DNA from: M50B91 sp964526665
GTDB lineage: Bacteria > Patescibacteriota > Gracilibacteria > UBA4473
Reading direction: 5' to 3'
Length of the DNA stretch: 25,808 bases
Assembly (NCBI GenBank): GCA_964526665.1
Contig: CAZGJL010000012.1
Location: 1 to 25,808, forward strand
Shown here: positions 23,808 through 25,808 of the stretch, one piece after another
Numbering within the stretch: position 1 is the stretch's first letter
Layout of the letters: each line of letters begins with the position of its first letter
The notes under the pieces: generated by a model
The model's input: the letters and a program-made list of their open reading frames with translations, nothing else
Databases searched by the model: none
Told to the model about the DNA's origin: nothing
Made by a program: the position numbers and the translations under genes

Positions 23808-24719
23808 ATGAAAATTGTACAAGTTATCGACCTTCTACGGCACCAGTTAGTACGACTTGCTACGGAAGAAGAATTCGATGTGCACGATTACGTGCTTTTG
23901 AAAAATGACCGCGACAAGCTCGTCGGACAAGTCGTTTCTCGTTCACGAGAAGTAGCTGGAGCGAAAGCAGATGACGGATATTCACTTGTTGAAAAACTCG
24001 AGGAAAAAGATATTGCACGATGGAACAAAACACAGGAAGGAGAGGAAGAACGAGTTAACATTGCCAAACAATGCGCAGAAGACTTGAAACTCCCTATGCG
24101 ATTTTTTGCTTCTCGTAGTGATTTTACAGGAAAAACATTTTCCTTCTTTTTTACCTCAGAAGAAAAAGTAGATTTTCGTGATTTATTAAAAATTCTTCCT
24201 AAAAAAACAAATGCTCGTATTCATTTACAACGAGTAGGAACACGTGATCGAGCAAAAATCCTTGGAGGATTCGGTCGTTGTGGTCGCCCAACATGTTGTT
24301 CTACGTTCAAAGTAGAACTCGAGTCTGTTCCCCTTGATTCTGCCCGAGATCAAAATTTATTGACCCGCGATAACAACAAGCTGTTTGGTCTTTGTGGAAA
24401 ACTAAAATGCTGTCTTCTCTATGAGGTTGGACTCTATCGAGAATTACGTCGAAATCTCCCACATATCAAACAAGCTGTTACGGTAGAAGGAAAAACAGGA
24501 CGTGTCATGGGGCTCGATATTTTGAATCAAAAAGTAAAAGTTTTATTTGAAGATACTGACGTATATGAGGTTTTTGATGTTGATTTGGTACAAAAAAAAT
24601 TCACACCACAAGCTTCTCGTGTCCCTAAAAAGGAAGAAGCAAAAGAAGAAGTTATAGAAAAAAAAGAACCTTCTCCCGACTCACCAAAACCTGAGTCTCA
24701 ACCCACACCAAAAAAATGA
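23808..24719 (+). CDS. yaaT: PSP1-domain protein, YaaT/RicT family
   Basis: A 303-residue product from ATG 23808. The PSP1 domain occupies about residues 1-215: an N-terminal KIVQV strand, VHDYVLLKNDRDKLVGQVVS, then the C-terminal half with TRDRAKILGGFGRCGRPTCC and LFGLCGKLKCCLLYE. Six cysteines (C158, C163, C164, C196, C201, C202) match the conserved cluster that in Bacillus RicT takes part in 4Fe-4S binding within the RicAFT complex, which affects RNA processing, competence and sporulation. After a KOW-like strand region (about 225-265) the tail is rich in Lys, Glu and Pro and looks disordered. Its stop overlaps the purB start (ATGA), so the two are coupled. The cellular role in this organism is not known. 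Confidence 0.92.
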   Translation: MKIVQVIDLLRHQLVRLATEEEFDVHDYVLLKNDRDKLVGQVVSRSREVAGAKADDGYSLVEKLEEKDIARWNKTQEGEEERVNIAKQCAEDLKLPMRFFASRSDFTGKTFSFFFTSEEKVDFRDLLKILPKKTNARIHLQRVGTRDRAKILGGFGRCGRPTCCSTFKVELESVPLDSARDQNLLTRDNNKLFGLCGKLKCCLLYEVGLYRELRRNLPHIKQAVTVEGKTGRVMGLDILNQKVKVLFEDTDVYEVFDVDLVQKKFTPQASRVPKKEEAKEEVIEKKEPSPDSPKPESQPTPKK

Positions 24720-25808
24720 ATCACTCCCTTTCGCCTCTCGACGGACGCTATGCCAATAAAGTTTCTTATTTAGCGCCTATCTTTTCTGAATATGGACTCA
24801 TGAGAGCACGAATGGAAGTGGAAGTTGAATGGTTATTATTCTTAGCAGATAAAAAAATCAGTCCTGAACTTTCTAAATCTGTGCGAAAAAAATTGGAAAA
24901 AGTGGTTGAAAAATTTGATGACAAATCATATGCCGCTATCAAAAAAATAGAGGCAAAAACAAACCATGATGTAAAAGCAGTAGAAATGTTTTTGCGAAAG
25001 CATACGCCTAAATCTCATTGGAGCTGGATTCATTTTGGATGTACTAGTGAAGATATTAATTCATGCGCCTATGGAATTGTATTGCATGAAGGAATGTGTG
25101 CACTGAAACCAGCAATCGAAACGGTGCTGAAAGATTTGAAGAAAAAAGCAAAACAATGGAAAAATGTTCCAATGCTCTCTCGAACTCATGGACAAACCGC
25201 TACTCCTACTACTGTTGGACATGAGTTTTGTGTATTTTTCATCCGAGCAGAACGAATTATGGAAGCGGCAAAATCTGTTCCCATCTGGGGAAAATTCGCT
25301 GGAGCTACGGGGAATTTCGCCGCACACATCGCCGCATTTCCAAAAAAGAATTGGGCAGCTCTCTCTCAAGAATTTGTAGAGAAGCGACTCGAACTTGAGT
25401 GGAACGGAATGACGACACAAATTGAGTCACATGACGGACAAGCCGCACTATTGAACGAAATGTCTCGATTTTCAAATGTATTTATTGATCTCTGTCGTGA
25501 TGTCTGGGGATATATTTCTCTGGGATATTTTGGACAAAAAGTCGTCGCCGGAGAAGTTGGAAGTTCGACTATGCCACACAAAGTAAATCCCATTGATTTT
25601 GAAAACGCCGAAGGAAACTTGAAGCTTGCACGCGGAATTGCTCGAACACTTGCTGATGAATTACCAATAAGTCGATGGCAACGAGATCTCACTGATTCAA
25701 CATTGCAGAGAAATTTTGGTCTTGTTTTTGGACATGTAGGACTGGCTCTTGCGAGTTTGCAGAAAGGATTAGGAAAACTAGAACTAAAGAAAGACGTATT
25801 AAAAAAAG
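24716..25808 (+). CDS. purB: Adenylosuccinate lyase, 3' end cut by the window
   Basis: From ATG 24716 the frame is open for 364 codons to the window edge; the family is usually about 430-460 residues. It belongs to the fumarase/aspartase superfamily and eliminates fumarate from SAICAR and adenylosuccinate in purine synthesis, in the cytoplasm. Seen are LSPLDGRYANKV (5-16), KTNHDVKAVE (81-90), HFGCTSEDINSCAYG (106-120), the catalytic His158 in SRTHGQTATPTT, and the flexible signature loop GSSTMPHKVNPIDFENAEGN (282-301) with the catalytic Ser. These features match the E. coli-type subgroup. The ATG overlaps the yaaT stop by four bases. No other purine gene is in the window. Confidence 0.95.
   Translation, partial: MNHSLSPLDGRYANKVSYLAPIFSEYGLMRARMEVEVEWLLFLADKKISPELSKSVRKKLEKVVEKFDDKSYAAIKKIEAKTNHDVKAVEMFLRKHTPKSHWSWIHFGCTSEDINSCAYGIVLHEGMCALKPAIETVLKDLKKKAKQWKNVPMLSRTHGQTATPTTVGHEFCVFFIRAERIMEAAKSVPIWGKFAGATGNFAAHIAAFPKKNWAALSQEFVEKRLELEWNGMTTQIESHDGQAALLNEMSRFSNVFIDLCRDVWGYISLGYFGQKVVAGEVGSSTMPHKVNPIDFENAEGNLKLARGIARTLADELPISRWQRDLTDSTLQRNFGLVFGHVGLALASLQKGLGKLELKKDVLKK

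Noticed and set aside
1..25808. Recoded UGA (Gly) as in Gracilibacteria/Absconditabacteria
   Set aside because: Several genes end at TGA with the next gene overlapping or an unrelated sequence following (yaaT/purB, the 724-residue gene, porA), and no conserved reading continues past those stops.

Overview
The window is AT-rich, gene-dense bacterial DNA. Gene content suggests a member of the Candidate Phyla Radiation (Patescibacteria), perhaps near Peregrinibacteria. It combines a ComEC channel without its nuclease domain, a bacterial-type Elp3, a class I aldolase, a fused pyruvate:ferredoxin oxidoreductase subunit and many membrane proteins of unknown function. That placement is inference; no 16S or ribosomal protein gene is present. 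UGA is a normal stop here (the yaaT/purB overlap, the end of porA), so the recoded UGA=Gly code of Gracilibacteria/Absconditabacteria does not apply.

Layout. 1-942: 5' part of a GT-B glycosyltransferase (minus strand), cut by the window edge. 1047-4233: a DUF2339 polytopic membrane protein followed at once by a surface protein with a discoidin-like domain, thrombospondin type 3 repeats and a C-terminal membrane anchor. 4241-9078 (minus): comEC, then an envelope pair made of a LysM/M23 endopeptidase translationally coupled to a 724-residue membrane-anchored protein. 9180-10973: a fusion of an RmlA-like sugar nucleotidyltransferase with a family 2 glycosyltransferase. 11081-12088 (minus): class I fructose-bisphosphate aldolase. 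12226-12360: a coding-like relic. 12437-14188 (minus): an unrecognised protein built from two homologous halves. 14445-15170: a small membrane protein and tRNA-Arg(UCU). 15208-16878 (minus): elp3. 16982-19000: a small charged protein, a putative degenerate metallo-beta-lactamase-like protein and a membrane protein. 19076-21190: a porG/porD fusion and porA, with no porB. 21307-22296: DUF4349 protein. 22366-22722 (minus): unknown 118-residue protein. 22950 to the end: holB-like delta', yaaT/ricT (PSP1) and purB (cut by the window edge). The holB-yaaT order is also found in Firmicutes.

Two signals run through the window that ordinary gene calling does not explain. First, five copies of a 35-bp element, each made of exactly five degenerate heptamers of the type CAAACTT/CAATCTA. 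Four lie between genes; one lies inside elp3, where it is translated in frame as an apparent insert. Second, many genes have a sigma70-like promoter whose -10 box ends 6-8 nt before the start codon. This puts the transcription start at or next to the ATG, so those mRNAs should be leaderless. The same geometry decides several start codons (18992, 19076, 22950, 23808).

Likely roles: surface glycan synthesis (two glycosyltransferase genes), envelope remodelling (M23), DNA uptake (ComEC), glycolysis and pyruvate oxidation (aldolase, POR), tRNA wobble modification (Elp3 beside a tRNA-Arg gene) and replication/nucleotide metabolism (delta', YaaT, PurB).
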